64,000 bases of DNA from Rhynchopus sp. YZ270_cl-10 (taxonomy: Eukaryota > Euglenozoa > Diplonemea > Diplonemida > Diplonemidae), in assembly GCA_964035575.1 (NCBI GenBank), contig OZ037926.1:310001-374000 (forward strand), written 5' to 3'. The translations under genes and the position numbers were made by a program. Below, one piece after another: positions 9,584-19,733 of this stretch. The notes beneath the pieces are model-generated. The model worked only from the letters and a program-made list of their open reading frames with translations. It ran no database searches and was not told the origin of the DNA. The first letter of the stretch is position 1. Each line of letters opens with the position of its first letter.

Positions 9584-11242
9584 TCACATCATCTCCTCCA
9601 AAACAGCTGCAACGTCTCCGTTGTGCCTCTCAAGCACAGCACGCACGTCTGCAGTGATGTCGAACCCCATGTTCCGCAGGGCAGTCACACCCTCACTGTC
9701 TGCCTCCTGCTTCTCCTCCTCCCTCTCTGCCTGTGACTCTGCCTCTGCCGGCACAGCAACCACAACCACATCCTCGTTGTCCTCCACCTGCACGTCCTCC
9801 TCCGCTGCCATCCGCATCTTCTGTTCGCAGCGTGGCCCGTGTTGGCCTGCATGCTTCGCACACCTCACACAGCAGTGTGTGGCGTGCACGCCAGTCACCT
9901 CAAAGCTGCACCCAGCACACACAAGCAGGGCTGCATCCGACACACCAGCAGTGACGTCCTCCTCCTCCTCTTGGCTCGGCACCTCCACAGCCTCAGTCGC
10001 GTCTGCACTCTTCCTCTTGTGCACACGGCAGTTTGGGCCGTGCTTACCTGCGTGCTTCACACTCTTACGGCAGCACGGTGCACCTTCCTGCACAGACAGC
10101 AATGCTTCAACCTCTTCAGGTGTCTGTGAGTGCACACGGCAGCGTGGACCGTGCTGACCTGCGTGCTTCACACTCCGACGGCAGCACGGCTTCACTTCTT
10201 CACTCACTGCCTCTGCAGGTGTCTCTTCTTCTGTCTGCTCCACCAGGACGTCAGTCGCATCTGCACTCTTCTTCCCGTGCACACGGCACCGTGGACCATG
10301 CTCACCTGCGTGCTTCACACTCTTCCGGCAGCACGTCATCCCTTCCTTCTTCACAGACTGCGACACGTCTTCACCCACCACTGCTGGTGCAGCAGCCTCA
10401 ACATCAGAAGTCTCCATGTGTCTCTTCTCACAGCGTGGCCCGTGCTGGCCTCCCCCACGAGCGCACATGTGGCAGCAGTGTGTGCCGTGTCTGCGTGTCA
10501 CTGCATAGGAACATCCTTCGCCAGCACAGCACACCTCTGCCACCGCAGCCTGCGGAACGTCAGTCGCATCTGCACTCTTACTCCCGTGCACACGGCAGCG
10601 TGGACCATGCTCACCTGCGTTCTTCACACTCCGACGGCAGCACGGTGTCACTTCCTTCACAGACTCAGACCCAGATTCAACCTCGTCACCTGCCTGCTTC
10701 TGTTCCTGACCCTGTGTCTGTGTGTGTGCCTGCCACTCAGCCAACAGATGGCGAATACCAGGCAGCATAGCGCCGTGACGACCATGCATGTGTTGGTGCT
10801 GGTGCCTGTGCCTGTCTCTCTGTGCATCACGATGCTGGATCACACGCTCCCAGAACGCCTGTCGCGAATGCCTCTGCTGGCCAAGACACACTGCAGACCC
10901 ATCCTGCGCACCTATCGTCACCACCAGACGAAGGGCACGTTGTGGTGCACACACGTCCGCGTCGTCTGCCCCACGTGCCTCCCGCCAGAGCGCCACACAC
11001 TCGGCCCACTCCTCGTCCAGGTCCACCGTCACCAGGTCCCCCTCGTCGTCCACGTAGCGCAGCGTGAACACCCCACACGCCCACTGCCGCACACACCCCT
11101 TCACATCCTCCAGGCTCGGGCAGAGGAGCCGTGTGCGACGCTGCTCCACCACCCTCCGCCCGCGCACGAGCACAAACTTCAGCGGTACCCCGACCGCACC
11201 CTCTGAGGAGAGCTGCATCGTCGCTGCCTCTGTGTGTGTCAT
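9584..11242 (-). CDS. PB1 - Cys/His repeats - UBA protein, copy B (longest)
   Basis: A 552-residue paralogue of the protein at 3098-4639, with the same PB1, His-rich segment and C-terminal UBA. It has six Cys/His motifs instead of five. The extra unit (APCCRKSVKHAGKHGP) follows a spacer with SQTPEEVEALLSVQEG that copies A and C lack. The first motif has SVKNAG in place of SVKHAG, losing a His that is otherwise invariant in this class of motif. It is intronless and lies between a peptidase gene upstream spacer and the truncated duplicate at 11692. Confidence 0.85.
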   Translation of the reverse strand: MTHTEAATMQLSSEGAVGVPLKFVLVRGRRVVEQRRTRLLCPSLEDVKGCVRQWACGVFTLRYVDDEGDLVTVDLDEEWAECVALWREARGADDADVCAPQRALRLVVTIGAQDGSAVCLGQQRHSRQAFWERVIQHRDAQRDRHRHQHQHMHGRHGAMLPGIRHLLAEWQAHTQTQGQEQKQAGDEVESGSESVKEVTPCCRRSVKNAGEHGPRCRVHGSKSADATDVPQAAVAEVCCAGEGCSYAVTRRHGTHCCHMCARGGGQHGPRCEKRHMETSDVEAAAPAVVGEDVSQSVKKEGMTCCRKSVKHAGEHGPRCRVHGKKSADATDVLVEQTEEETPAEAVSEEVKPCCRRSVKHAGQHGPRCRVHSQTPEEVEALLSVQEGAPCCRKSVKHAGKHGPNCRVHKRKSADATEAVEVPSQEEEEDVTAGVSDAALLVCAGCSFEVTGVHATHCCVRCAKHAGQHGPRCEQKMRMAAEEDVQVEDNEDVVVVAVPAEAESQAEREEEKQEADSEGVTALRNMGFDITADVRAVLERHNGDVAAVLEEMM

Positions 11243-11679
11243 TGTCGCTGTCCTCGCTCCGACCGTACCTGCTGGCGCTGCTGGCTCCGTTGTGTTGTGT
11301 TTGCTCTTCGCTTGTGGTTCTCCTCTTTGCTTTGGTTAGGTTAGTGTAGACAAAGATGTGTGGTCACGAATAAGAGCAATGTGTATGGGATATGGTCTGT
11401 GGGTGTGTGGATGTGTTTTGTGGGCAGGTAGGGTCTAGGGTGGTGCAGGAAACAGTGTACAAAAAACCCCAGCCCGAGAGAGCGTATTATTGTACATTAT
11501 GTTTTTTGCTTTTTTGGAAAACGCAATGAACGGGGGAAGGGAAGAGGGAAGAGGGAAGGCGGATAAAGAGCCAGAAAGCGCTGTGTTTGCCAGGTGGCAC
11601 CGACGCTTCCTGCAACCTTCTGTGGCACAACGTGATTGACACTCTCCTCTCCAAGGAAGAGGAGAAGGTCGGAACTTAA
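11243..11679. other. Duplicated PB1 upstream spacer
   Basis: This is the leader and upstream part of copy B, repeated at 12166-12600. No gene seen. Confidence 0.65.
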
Positions 11680-11795
11680 CCCCCCCAACGGCTATCCCGA
11701 CAGCTGTGCCAACGGCAGTGCCCACTGCAATGCCCACAGGAATCCCCACAGCAGTACCAACTGCCATCCCAACAGCCATCCCGACCAACAGCCAT
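11680..11795. repeat. 12-bp minisatellite filler at a rearrangement junction
   Basis: About eight degenerate 12-bp units (consensus ACAGCCATCCCG) join the end of a duplicated spacer to a truncated PB1 gene. The array sequence stops matching its relatives at about 11677 and resumes at about 11796. The repeats have no counterpart elsewhere in the window. Confidence 0.75.
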
Positions 11796-12165
11796 CCCAG
11801 AACGCCTGTAGCAAATGCCTCTGCTGGCCAAGACACACTGCAGACCCATCCTGCGCACCTATCGTCACCACCAGACGCAGGGCACGATGTTCGTCACACA
11901 CGTCCGCGTCGTCTGCCCCACGTGCCTCCCGCCAGAGCGCCACACACTCGGCCCACTCCTCGTCCCGGTACACCGTCACCAGGTCCCCCTCGTCGTCCAC
12001 GTAGCGCAGCGTGAACACCCCGCACGCCCACTGCCGCACACACCTCTTCACATCCTCCAGGCTCGGGCAGAGGAGCCGTGTGCGCCGTTGCTCCACCACT
12101 CTCCGCCCGCGCACGAGCTCAAACTTCAGCGGCACCCCGACCGCACCCTCTGAGGAGAGCTGCAT
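11692..12165 (-). CDS. Truncated PB1-only paralogue
   Basis: A 157-residue reading frame with an intact PB1 domain including the acidic OPCA stretch, cut before the Cys/His repeats and continued into the 12-bp filler, which adds a Trp/Leu-rich tail. The normal first ATG is lost; the first usable start is the ATG that is Met9 in the full copies (MQLSSEG). The usual upstream motif is kept at 12251-12274, so it may be transcribed. It could be a dead partial duplicate or a PB1-only partner that competes with the full proteins for PB1 pairing. Confidence 0.6.
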   Translation of the reverse strand: MQLSSEGAVGVPLKFELVRGRRVVEQRRTRLLCPSLEDVKRCVRQWACGVFTLRYVDDEGDLVTVYRDEEWAECVALWREARGADDADVCDEHRALRLVVTIGAQDGSAVCLGQQRHLLQAFWDGCWSGWLLGWQLVLLWGFLWALQWALPLAQLSG

Positions 12166-13681
12166 CGTCGATGCCTCCGACCGTACCTGCTGGCGCTGCT
12201 GGCTCCGTTGTGTTGTGTTTGCTCTTCGCTTGTGGTTCTCCTCTTTGCTTTGGTTAGGTTAGTGTAGACAAAGATGTGTGGTCACGAATAAGAGCAATGT
12301 GTATAGGATATGGTCTGTGGGTGTGTGGATGTGTTTTGTGGGCAGGTAGGGGTAGGGTCTTGGGTGTGGTGCAGGAAACAGTTTACAAAAAAAAACCCCA
12401 GCCCGAGAGAGTATTCTTTTACGTTTGGGTTTTGCTTTTTTGGAAAACGCGATGAACGGGGGGAGGGAAGAGGGAAGGGAAGGTGGAGATAAAGAGCCAG
12501 AAAGCGCTGTGTTTGCCAGGTGGCACCGACGCTTCCTGCAACCTTCTGTGGCACAACGTGATTGACACTCTCCTCTCAAAGGAAGAGGAGAAGGTCAGAA
12601 CTGAACAAAAGTTGTTGTGCTGCCCACAAAGAAGATCCTTTTTAGAAAAAAACATAATAATAAACACATCCTGTGCAAAGGTGCACAAGGTGCGTGCCAC
12701 GTACAAAAGACAAGTATGCTGCGTCTGCTGTGTGGTCTATTTTGTTCCGCCTTCACAATTATTTTAGGGGCAAAAGAACAAAACAAAGAAACAGGAAAGC
12801 TATTCCCATTGAAGGGATCGAGCCAACAAGACAGCTAACATGAAAACCGTAGAGTGGGGTGACAAAACGCTAAGAAAAGAACGGGGAGATTGGACTACCT
12901 GTATATGTGCATGTGGCGCACAAGAACGTCCCGAAACAAAGCATGAAGTTCAAAAATAGAAAGGTTTATTTCGCTAGAACAAAAGTATATTAGTGGAAGA
13001 GAAAACAAAACAAAATCGAAACTTGCCAAGACGAATGCACCTCACGAGACACATGGATCTGTGTGAAGAACAAGAAGTCTCAACGGGGATCATAAACAAA
13101 ATGATACAGACCAACCTATTGAAGCAAAACAACGGGTGGACCTGTGTGGGCAACATGTTGTGCAGAAACACACGAACACTAAACGCAGACAAGGCAGTGA
13201 CACTCACCAACTAGGGACATGCATGCGTCGTGATGTGCCATGTGTTTCATGACTGTTGCCAACGTATTAAAATCAAAACAATGGTGTGTTGAATGAAATA
13301 TAAAAAGTAAAAAACATACAAAAACAAGACACACTGTAAAAAGAAAGATGCGTGTGTGTGTGTCCAGAACGCTGTGCAATATAAAATGCGATGAAGACAA
13401 AAGAATGTCGGTAATTTTAAAGGTGTCAGTTTCCCTCAATATTCTTTTTGTAAAATGATTAATACTTGTTAGAAGTGGAGCAGTTGCCATCCCATCGCAA
13501 CAACAAACACGTAAGAAAGGGCAAAGGCAAAGACATTCGATTGGCGGTTCGGTTGTTGCTATCTAAGATGGGTGATTCTCTGTGCCTCTCTTTGTCTTTA
13601 CCTTCGCCTTTCCACCGATTCCTCCGTCTCTCTCACATCATCTTGCCTTCTGCTCCGTGTCCCGCCCAATGACCGATCCGC
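12166..13681. other. Array spacer with near-invariant block
   Basis: No convincing gene. It holds the upstream region of the truncated PB1 copy and the near-invariant block at 12805-13240. Confidence 0.6.
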
Positions 13682-16186
13682 TCACATCCGGTCTGCATAC
13701 AACTGGGCAACCTGCGACGGAGACAGTGCAGCACGGTACACCCGCATCTCGTCCATGTGCCCCACAAACTTGTTGTACTTCCCAAGCCAGGCAACACCCC
13801 CAAAGCGCGTGTAGTAGCCCTCCTCGAAGAGCCCAACCACACCTGCGATACTTGCTGTTGCCACTGCCACCCCGTCCACGTAGTTCGTCGCAGTGTCCGT
13901 CGCACGCGACACCACAGCAGCCACGTGGTGCCACTCGCCGTCGTCGATCGGGTGTGCAGTGTTGCCCTCAACCGTCACCTTTGCCCCGTCGCGTGCGTAC
14001 ACAACAGTCTTGAACGACTTCCCAGTCCCTGCCGTCAGGAGCGTGAGCCCAGGCGAGGTCGGGCGCCCTGCATTGGAGAAGATGGGCATGTTCCCGACGT
14101 CCCCTCCTGCAGCAATCTTGACCCACGTGCTCACGGTGACGTCGTCCTCGCGCAGCAGCAGGAAGGCCGGCATCGGGGACATCTGCACCTTCATGTGGCC
14201 GTCGTTCCACGCACCCTTCCTGCCCGACAGCTCTGCACAGTTCCCAGACACACCGCCAGGCACACCCACAGACACACCTGTGGGGTCCAGGTACGCCTGC
14301 ACGTGCTTCGTGCTGTCGTGCACAACAGAGACCGATGCCGACGGCGACACAGGCACACCTGCAGACTCAAACGCGTAGTGCAGGATGAGGTGCTCTGCAG
14401 CCGCGTCCTGTGTCTCGACCCACACCTCCACCTCCGCCGCGGCTCCCGCCACCCCGTTCTGCACAACTGTGTACGAGAACGTGTCGCGCCCAACAAACGC
14501 AGCCGCCGGTGTGTACACAAAGCCCCCGCTGGCACCAAGGCGCAGTGTCCCGTGTGCCGGGGCCGCAGTCACAGCAGCCTGCGCACCCTGTGCTGCCACA
14601 CCACGGTCGTTTGCAAGCACACCCTCCGCAGCACCCACCTGCAGCACCGCACCCAACACAGCCACGTACACGTCTGGGAACGCCCCCGCCACAGACACAC
14701 CCAGGAGGGGCAGCATCGCACGCCCCGCACGCTCCCCGATCGCGACCATCGACCCCCCGTCGTAGTGGTAGTAGTGGTACAGGTCGTCCGAGGGAACCCA
14801 GTCCGCGTGTGCGTCCGCCGTCGCCACTCCCGCCTGCGCACGGCGGATCACGTCCCCACGCACCCCCTGGTTGTCGTTCCCCTGCACCACCACCACAGGG
14901 AGGGCAGGCACACCCACCTCCGCCCGCACAGCAGCAATCAGCTTTGTGAGTGCAGCCTCGTAGCCGTTCGCGTCTGCGTCCGAGAAGGCGTCGTTGTAGC
15001 CCTGCGACCACACAAACCCAGACACAACGTGGTCCGCAGGCAGCGTCGCACGGAACGCCGCAAACCCGGCCACCATCTGCGCGTACAGGTTGTCTGCGTC
15101 TCCTGTCGGCGACCAGTGGTCTGCCCGTGCAATCTGCGTGCCCCCCTTCGACGCCTTGAACAGGTACACGTCCTCCGACAGTGCGTCTCCCAGCACGTGT
15201 CCGAAGCCCAGCTCTGGCCCGAAATCGGAACCGTAGAAAGGCCCAAGCCCGCCTGTCCCACGTGAGCGCTCAATGATCGACTTTGCGAACACGTCGCTGC
15301 GTGTCTCAAGCAGCTCCGTGCGCAGGGACAGGTAGTTCTTCAGGTCTGCCGTGCTCCCGTGTCCAACCATGTTCGACTGGCCTGCCATCAAGAACACGCG
15401 TGGTGGGTGGCTTGTTGGTGGTGCTGATGTGCGGGGAGGCTCAGTCCGTGGTGCCTCTGTGTCAGGTGCCGATGTAGATGGCGCTTCCGTCACCGGAGCA
15501 CCTCCCAGACACGGCGCACGTGCCTCCTGTGGCGTCATCACGTGGTCCGCAAAGCTCACGTGGTCGACGTAGAACTCGCCAAAACGCGACATCTTCGTTC
15601 CCCCCAGGTGGTACTCCCCAATCGCCATCCCGCCGTACCTCGAACTCTGCTGCAGGTCCATCGTCGCACTCTTCGACAGCACAAGCTCGCCGTCAACCCA
15701 CAGCCGCAGCATCGTCTCTGCAGCTGTGTATGTCAACACAACCTGGTGCCACACACCCACCACAACCTTTCCACTGCTCCTCACCCGAATGAGCGGTGTG
15801 CGCACACTCAGCCCTCCACTAGAGTCCACCATCACCCACGCACCCCAGTTATCACGTGACCAGTCCGAAGCCCTGTCCGTCCCACCAAGCGTGAACAGCG
15901 TACGGTCCCTGCTCAGCACCACAGGCTTCACGTAACCCGCAATCGAAAAGTCGACGTTCCCAGTGGGTGCCCCGTTCCCCTCCTTCAGGCTGATGAAGTC
16001 CAGACTCCGCATGTGGTACGACTTCCCACACACTGCATTGTTGCCAGACCCAAGCGCAAGCTTCTTCGTTGTGCTCGTCCTCCCAAACGTGTCCGTCACC
16101 TCAGGGCCGTCCAGGGTGTACTGCGAGTAGATGCTTCCCTGCACCAACCCCACACACAGAGCCAGCAGTGCCATGCTCTGCCGCAT
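13682..16186 (-). CDS. Secreted LamG - carbohydrate acetylesterase, array copy 2
   Basis: An 834-residue intronless protein. Layout: signal peptide (1-18), LamG-like domain (to about 230), a short Pro/Thr linker, an SGNH-type esterase with AGQSNM (nucleophile Ser about 271) and a later DDLYHYYHYDGG block that probably carries the catalytic Asp and His, an Ig/cadherin-like domain (about 490-590), and a C-terminal LamG-like domain (about 595-834). The linker is about 37 residues shorter than in copies 1 and 3, probably from recombination between PRTSAP-type repeats. The likely role is deacetylation of an extracellular glycan bound by the LamG domains. Confidence 0.82.
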   Translation of the reverse strand: MRQSMALLALCVGLVQGSIYSQYTLDGPEVTDTFGRTSTTKKLALGSGNNAVCGKSYHMRSLDFISLKEGNGAPTGNVDFSIAGYVKPVVLSRDRTLFTLGGTDRASDWSRDNWGAWVMVDSSGGLSVRTPLIRVRSSGKVVVGVWHQVVLTYTAAETMLRLWVDGELVLSKSATMDLQQSSRYGGMAIGEYHLGGTKMSRFGEFYVDHVSFADHVMTPQEARAPCLGGAPVTEAPSTSAPDTEAPRTEPPRTSAPPTSHPPRVFLMAGQSNMVGHGSTADLKNYLSLRTELLETRSDVFAKSIIERSRGTGGLGPFYGSDFGPELGFGHVLGDALSEDVYLFKASKGGTQIARADHWSPTGDADNLYAQMVAGFAAFRATLPADHVVSGFVWSQGYNDAFSDADANGYEAALTKLIAAVRAEVGVPALPVVVVQGNDNQGVRGDVIRRAQAGVATADAHADWVPSDDLYHYYHYDGGSMVAIGERAGRAMLPLLGVSVAGAFPDVYVAVLGAVLQVGAAEGVLANDRGVAAQGAQAAVTAAPAHGTLRLGASGGFVYTPAAAFVGRDTFSYTVVQNGVAGAAAEVEVWVETQDAAAEHLILHYAFESAGVPVSPSASVSVVHDSTKHVQAYLDPTGVSVGVPGGVSGNCAELSGRKGAWNDGHMKVQMSPMPAFLLLREDDVTVSTWVKIAAGGDVGNMPIFSNAGRPTSPGLTLLTAGTGKSFKTVVYARDGAKVTVEGNTAHPIDDGEWHHVAAVVSRATDTATNYVDGVAVATASIAGVVGLFEEGYYTRFGGVAWLGKYNKFVGHMDEMRVYRAALSPSQVAQLYADRM

Positions 16187-16298
16187 CAAACCACAGGCAG
16201 GGAGAAGAAAGGGAGTGGGTAGGTTGGCTCTTGTGTAGTTAATGTTTTGCAGTAATATTACCTGTGCCGTGTTGTTGTGTTGTGTTGTGTCGATAACC

Positions 16299-16316
16299 TC
16301 GGGTGTCTACACTTAT
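16299..16316 (+). promoter_or_regulatory. CTACACT motif upstream of the inserted ORF
   Basis: CTCGGGTGTCTACACT matches the motif at 58201-58235 (minus strand) in 15 or more positions and lies about 260 nt before the ATG at 16570, in the orientation of the ORF. Confidence 0.35.
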
Positions 16317-16569
16317 ATGTTTATAGTTTTCAAAAATGCTGCCCACATCCAAATGTTCCACTGTAAAAAAGTGCCTCCCCTTCCCCCATCCAGAACCGGT
16401 TGGATCACCAACACTGTAATCAAAGTAAAACTGCACAGACTGGACAAAAAAACAAAGTATTTCTTTTTAACCCCCTTCCGACCTAGACAAAACCCATCCC
16501 CCTTCCAAAAACGAATATCCCCTACCAGATACCACCCTCACCCTCCACCCTCTCCGCACCCTCCACAAA

Positions 16570-17298
16570 ATGCCGCAAACCCAGCTCTACCTGCACCTAT
16601 GCCAGCGTGACGGAACACGGAGCGACTCGTTCCAGATCGCCCCCACCCGCTTTGAGGACATCCCCGTCATCGTTGGGTATCTGGGTTTTGCGTTGGAGGC
16701 GATGTGTGTGAGGGTTGCCACTGACAACCCGATGACAGTGCCTCTTGCTGAGTGCCATGCGATCACCCCCGCAACGTACCCGGCGCTGTCTGACGGCTTC
16801 AGCATCTTGGCCGAGGTGGTGCGCACGCGGGGGCCTCTCACCTCGCATGCTGACAGAGCCGAGCTGTTTCTTCTCGTGGACGACCTGATGCGCCAGCGGG
16901 TCAGTATCCGGCGCATCCCTGCTGTCCTTAAACTAACAAAAGGATGGACAGTGGGGAAGAAGTTGACGGAGTTCGCGTGGAAGCGTAATCTGGTGGCAAG
17001 GGATTGTGAGTTTTTGCGAGCCATCGAAGGCAAGAACGTGGCGCTGATGACGGACACGGGGCCGCTGGACAAGTCCTCACAATACCATGTGGGGCATTAC
17101 ACCGCTACGTGGCGCGAAGACGGCAGAACGCTGCACCGCCACCTTGCGTGTTACGTCACCAACACGCAAACGGGTGAGGCATCGAGGCAGAACATTCTGC
17201 GCATTGTCGCCTACTTTTCTGAACTTACAGAAGGGTTAAAGGCAATGGATCTCCTCAATCCCGATTCTTCATTCATCGCCTACGTCGAGCAGCGGTGA
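16570..17298 (+). CDS. Unrecognised protein in insertion, probably 3'-truncated
   Basis: A 242-residue frame on the plus strand, one of only two plus-strand coding stretches in the window. I do not recognise it. The segment VALMTDTGPLDKSSQYHVGH is faintly like the first DDE strand region of hAT-type transposases, but this is weak. After the stop a protein-like sequence (VFEIMHRWHRILTVIAQSLS) continues in another frame up to the insertion border, with GTGAGT at the join, so either an intron or a frameshift lies at about 17296. The insert border cuts off whatever followed. Confidence 0.45.
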   Translation: MPQTQLYLHLCQRDGTRSDSFQIAPTRFEDIPVIVGYLGFALEAMCVRVATDNPMTVPLAECHAITPATYPALSDGFSILAEVVRTRGPLTSHADRAELFLLVDDLMRQRVSIRRIPAVLKLTKGWTVGKKLTEFAWKRNLVARDCEFLRAIEGKNVALMTDTGPLDKSSQYHVGHYTATWREDGRTLHRHLACYVTNTQTGEASRQNILRIVAYFSELTEGLKAMDLLNPDSSFIAYVEQR

Positions 17299-17508
17299 GT
17301 GGGTACCTCAAGGTGTTTGAGATCATGCACCGATGGCACAGAATTCTCACTGTCATCGCGCAGTCTCTCTCCTTCGTGAAGCCCCTCACCTCCGTTTGCC
17401 ACGCCGCCAATTATGTGGCAACCTCCGCGGAGTTCCAAGAGTGGTGCAAAAACGAATATTGCATCACCACGATACAATCGTTCCTGTGGCAGCGCGCGAG
17501 GGGGGGGG

Positions 17509-18188
17509 AAGAGGGAGGGGGTGCAATACAAAGTACAAATGAACCCTTTTGTTGTTTCTTTGTTTTGAGAATTTCTTGTCTCATTACGATCTTGCGTTTG
17601 AAAAGAAAATAACATAATAAACCACACCGATGCACCTTTGTGTCCATCTGGCTAGTGTTTGTTTCGATAGAATGGGTGAACGGTACTTTGCTCTGTAGGT
17701 TCAAAACATCAAAAAGTGAAGCAAAACTTGCGTGAACCATCCATATTTGAGGCGGGACAGCATTGATGTATGGATTCTGTTAGTTGCTTGTTAAGATAAA
17801 TATTGCTAGCAAGAAGGACAAGGAACGAAATCAAAAGTATAATAAAAAGTGTTAGTATTTCACAAAATAACGTACACGTGAGAAAGGAAACAAACAGAAA
17901 AACAAAACCCGCACCACACCCACCCGAAGGCAGTACAGTGCGCCACAGCAGCATCACCAGCACGCAGCTTTGTTGTGTGTATCCGCAAACAAAACCATGC
18001 AAAGCCACCTCAGGATAGTGAAGACCACTCGTGTGGCAGCTGCACTAAACCCAACGAGGTCATCACATGAAAAGTGGATTGAGTTGAAACATATAATTGC
18101 GCTGGACACACACACACACACAAGCTGCACTCATCTGGGATGGCCGCGGCATCGGTTCCCCATTCAAACAAAAACAGACAAAACGAAA
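17509..18188. other. Array spacer
   Basis: Homologous to 8785-9583; no gene seen. Confidence 0.6.
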
Positions 18189-19733
18189 TCACATCATCTC
18201 CTCCAAAACAGCTGCAACGTCTCCGTTGTGCCTCTCAAGCACAGCACGCACGTCTGCAGTGATGTCGAACCCCATGTTCCGCAGGGCGGTCACACCCGCA
18301 CTGTCTGCCTCCTGCTTCTCCTCCTCCCTCTCTGGCTGTGTATCTGCCGGCACAGCAACCACATCCACATCCTCGTTGTCCTCCACCTGCACGTCCTCCT
18401 CCGCTGCCATCGGCATCTTCTGCTCGCAGCGTGGCCCGTGTTGGCCTGCATGCTTCGCACACCTCACACAGCAGTGTGTGGCGTGCACACCAGTCACCTC
18501 AAAGCTGCACCCAGCACACACAAGCAGGGCTGCATCCGACACACCAGCAGTGACGTCCTCCTCCTCCTCCTCTTGGCTCGGCACCTCCACAGCCTCAGTC
18601 GCATCACTCTTCCTCTTGTGCACAAGGCAGTGTGGACCGTGCTGACCTGCGTGCTTCACACTCCGACGGCAGCACGGCTTCACTTCTTCACTCACTGCCT
18701 CTGCAGGTGTCTCTTCTTCTGTCTGCTCCACCAGGACGTCAGTCGCATCTCCACTCTTCTTCCCGTGCACACGGCACCGTGGACCATGCTCACCTGCGTG
18801 CTTCACACTCTTCCGGCAGCACGTCATCCCTTCCTTCTTCACAGACTGCGACACGTCTTCACCCACCACTGCTGGTGCAGCAGCCTCAACATCAGAAGTC
18901 TCCATGTGTCTCTTCTCACAGCGTGGCCCGTGCTGGCCTCCCCCACGAGCGCACATGTGGCAGCAGTGTGTGCCGTGTCTGCGTGTCACTGCATAGGAAC
19001 ATCCTTCGCCAGCACAGCACACCTCTGCCACCGCAGCCTGCGGAACGTCAGTTGCATCTGCACTCTTACTCCCGTGCACACGGCAGCGTGGACCATGCTC
19101 ACCTGCGTGCTTCACACTGCGACGGCAGCACGGTGTCACTTCCTTCACAGACTCAGACCCAGATTCAACCTCGTCACCTGCCTGCTTCTGTTCCTGACCC
19201 TGTGTCTGTGCGTGTGCCTGCCACTCAGCCAACAGATGGCGAATACCAGGCAGCATAGCGCCGTGATGCCCATGCATGTGTTGGTGGTGGTGGTGCCTGT
19301 TCCCGTCTCTCTGTGCATCACGATGCTGGATCACACGCTCCCAGAAGGCCTGGCGCGGATGCCTCTGCTGGCCAAGACACACTGCAGACCCATCCTGCGC
19401 ACCTATCGTCACCACCAGACGCAGGGCACGCTGTTGTGCACACACGTCCGCGTCGTCTGCCCCACGTGCCTCCCGCCAGAGCGCCACACACTCGGCCCAC
19501 TCCTCGTCCAGGTCCACCGTCACCAGGTCCCCCTCGTCGTCCACGTAGCGCAGCGTGAACACCCCGCACGCCCACTGCCGCACACACCCCTTCACATCCT
19601 CCAGGCTCGGGCAGAGGAGCCGTGTGCGCCGCTGCTCCACCACCCTCCGCCCGCGCACGAGCACAAACTTCAGCGGCACCCCGACCGCACCCTCTGAGGA
19701 GAGCTGCATCGTCGCTGCCTCTGTGTGTGTCAT
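18189..19733 (-). CDS. PB1 - Cys/His repeats - UBA protein, copy C
   Basis: A 514-residue paralogue of the copy at 3098-4639 with five Cys/His motifs in the same order (three short ones and two long ones beginning CCAGEGC and VCAGC). PB1 and UBA are intact. The fourth motif reads HCLVH where the others have RCRVH, keeping both metal-type ligands. One extra Glu is added in the acidic run after SQEEEE. The gene is intronless with the usual upstream motif at 19823-19846. Confidence 0.85.
   Translation of the reverse strand: MTHTEAATMQLSSEGAVGVPLKFVLVRGRRVVEQRRTRLLCPSLEDVKGCVRQWACGVFTLRYVDDEGDLVTVDLDEEWAECVALWREARGADDADVCAQQRALRLVVTIGAQDGSAVCLGQQRHPRQAFWERVIQHRDAQRDGNRHHHHQHMHGHHGAMLPGIRHLLAEWQAHAQTQGQEQKQAGDEVESGSESVKEVTPCCRRSVKHAGEHGPRCRVHGSKSADATDVPQAAVAEVCCAGEGCSYAVTRRHGTHCCHMCARGGGQHGPRCEKRHMETSDVEAAAPAVVGEDVSQSVKKEGMTCCRKSVKHAGEHGPRCRVHGKKSGDATDVLVEQTEEETPAEAVSEEVKPCCRRSVKHAGQHGPHCLVHKRKSDATEAVEVPSQEEEEEDVTAGVSDAALLVCAGCSFEVTGVHATHCCVRCAKHAGQHGPRCEQKMPMAAEEDVQVEDNEDVDVVAVPADTQPEREEEKQEADSAGVTALRNMGFDITADVRAVLERHNGDVAAVLEEMM

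Larger units (their letters stand above)
16298..17508. other. 1.2-kb insertion in an array spacer
   Basis: Array homology stops after CGATAAC at 16297 and resumes at about 17509 (GAGGGAGGGGGTGCAATAC). I could not see terminal inverted repeats or a target duplication. The insert opens with CCTCGGGTGTCTACACT, close to the motif found upstream of other genes, and carries one open frame. Confidence 0.7.
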
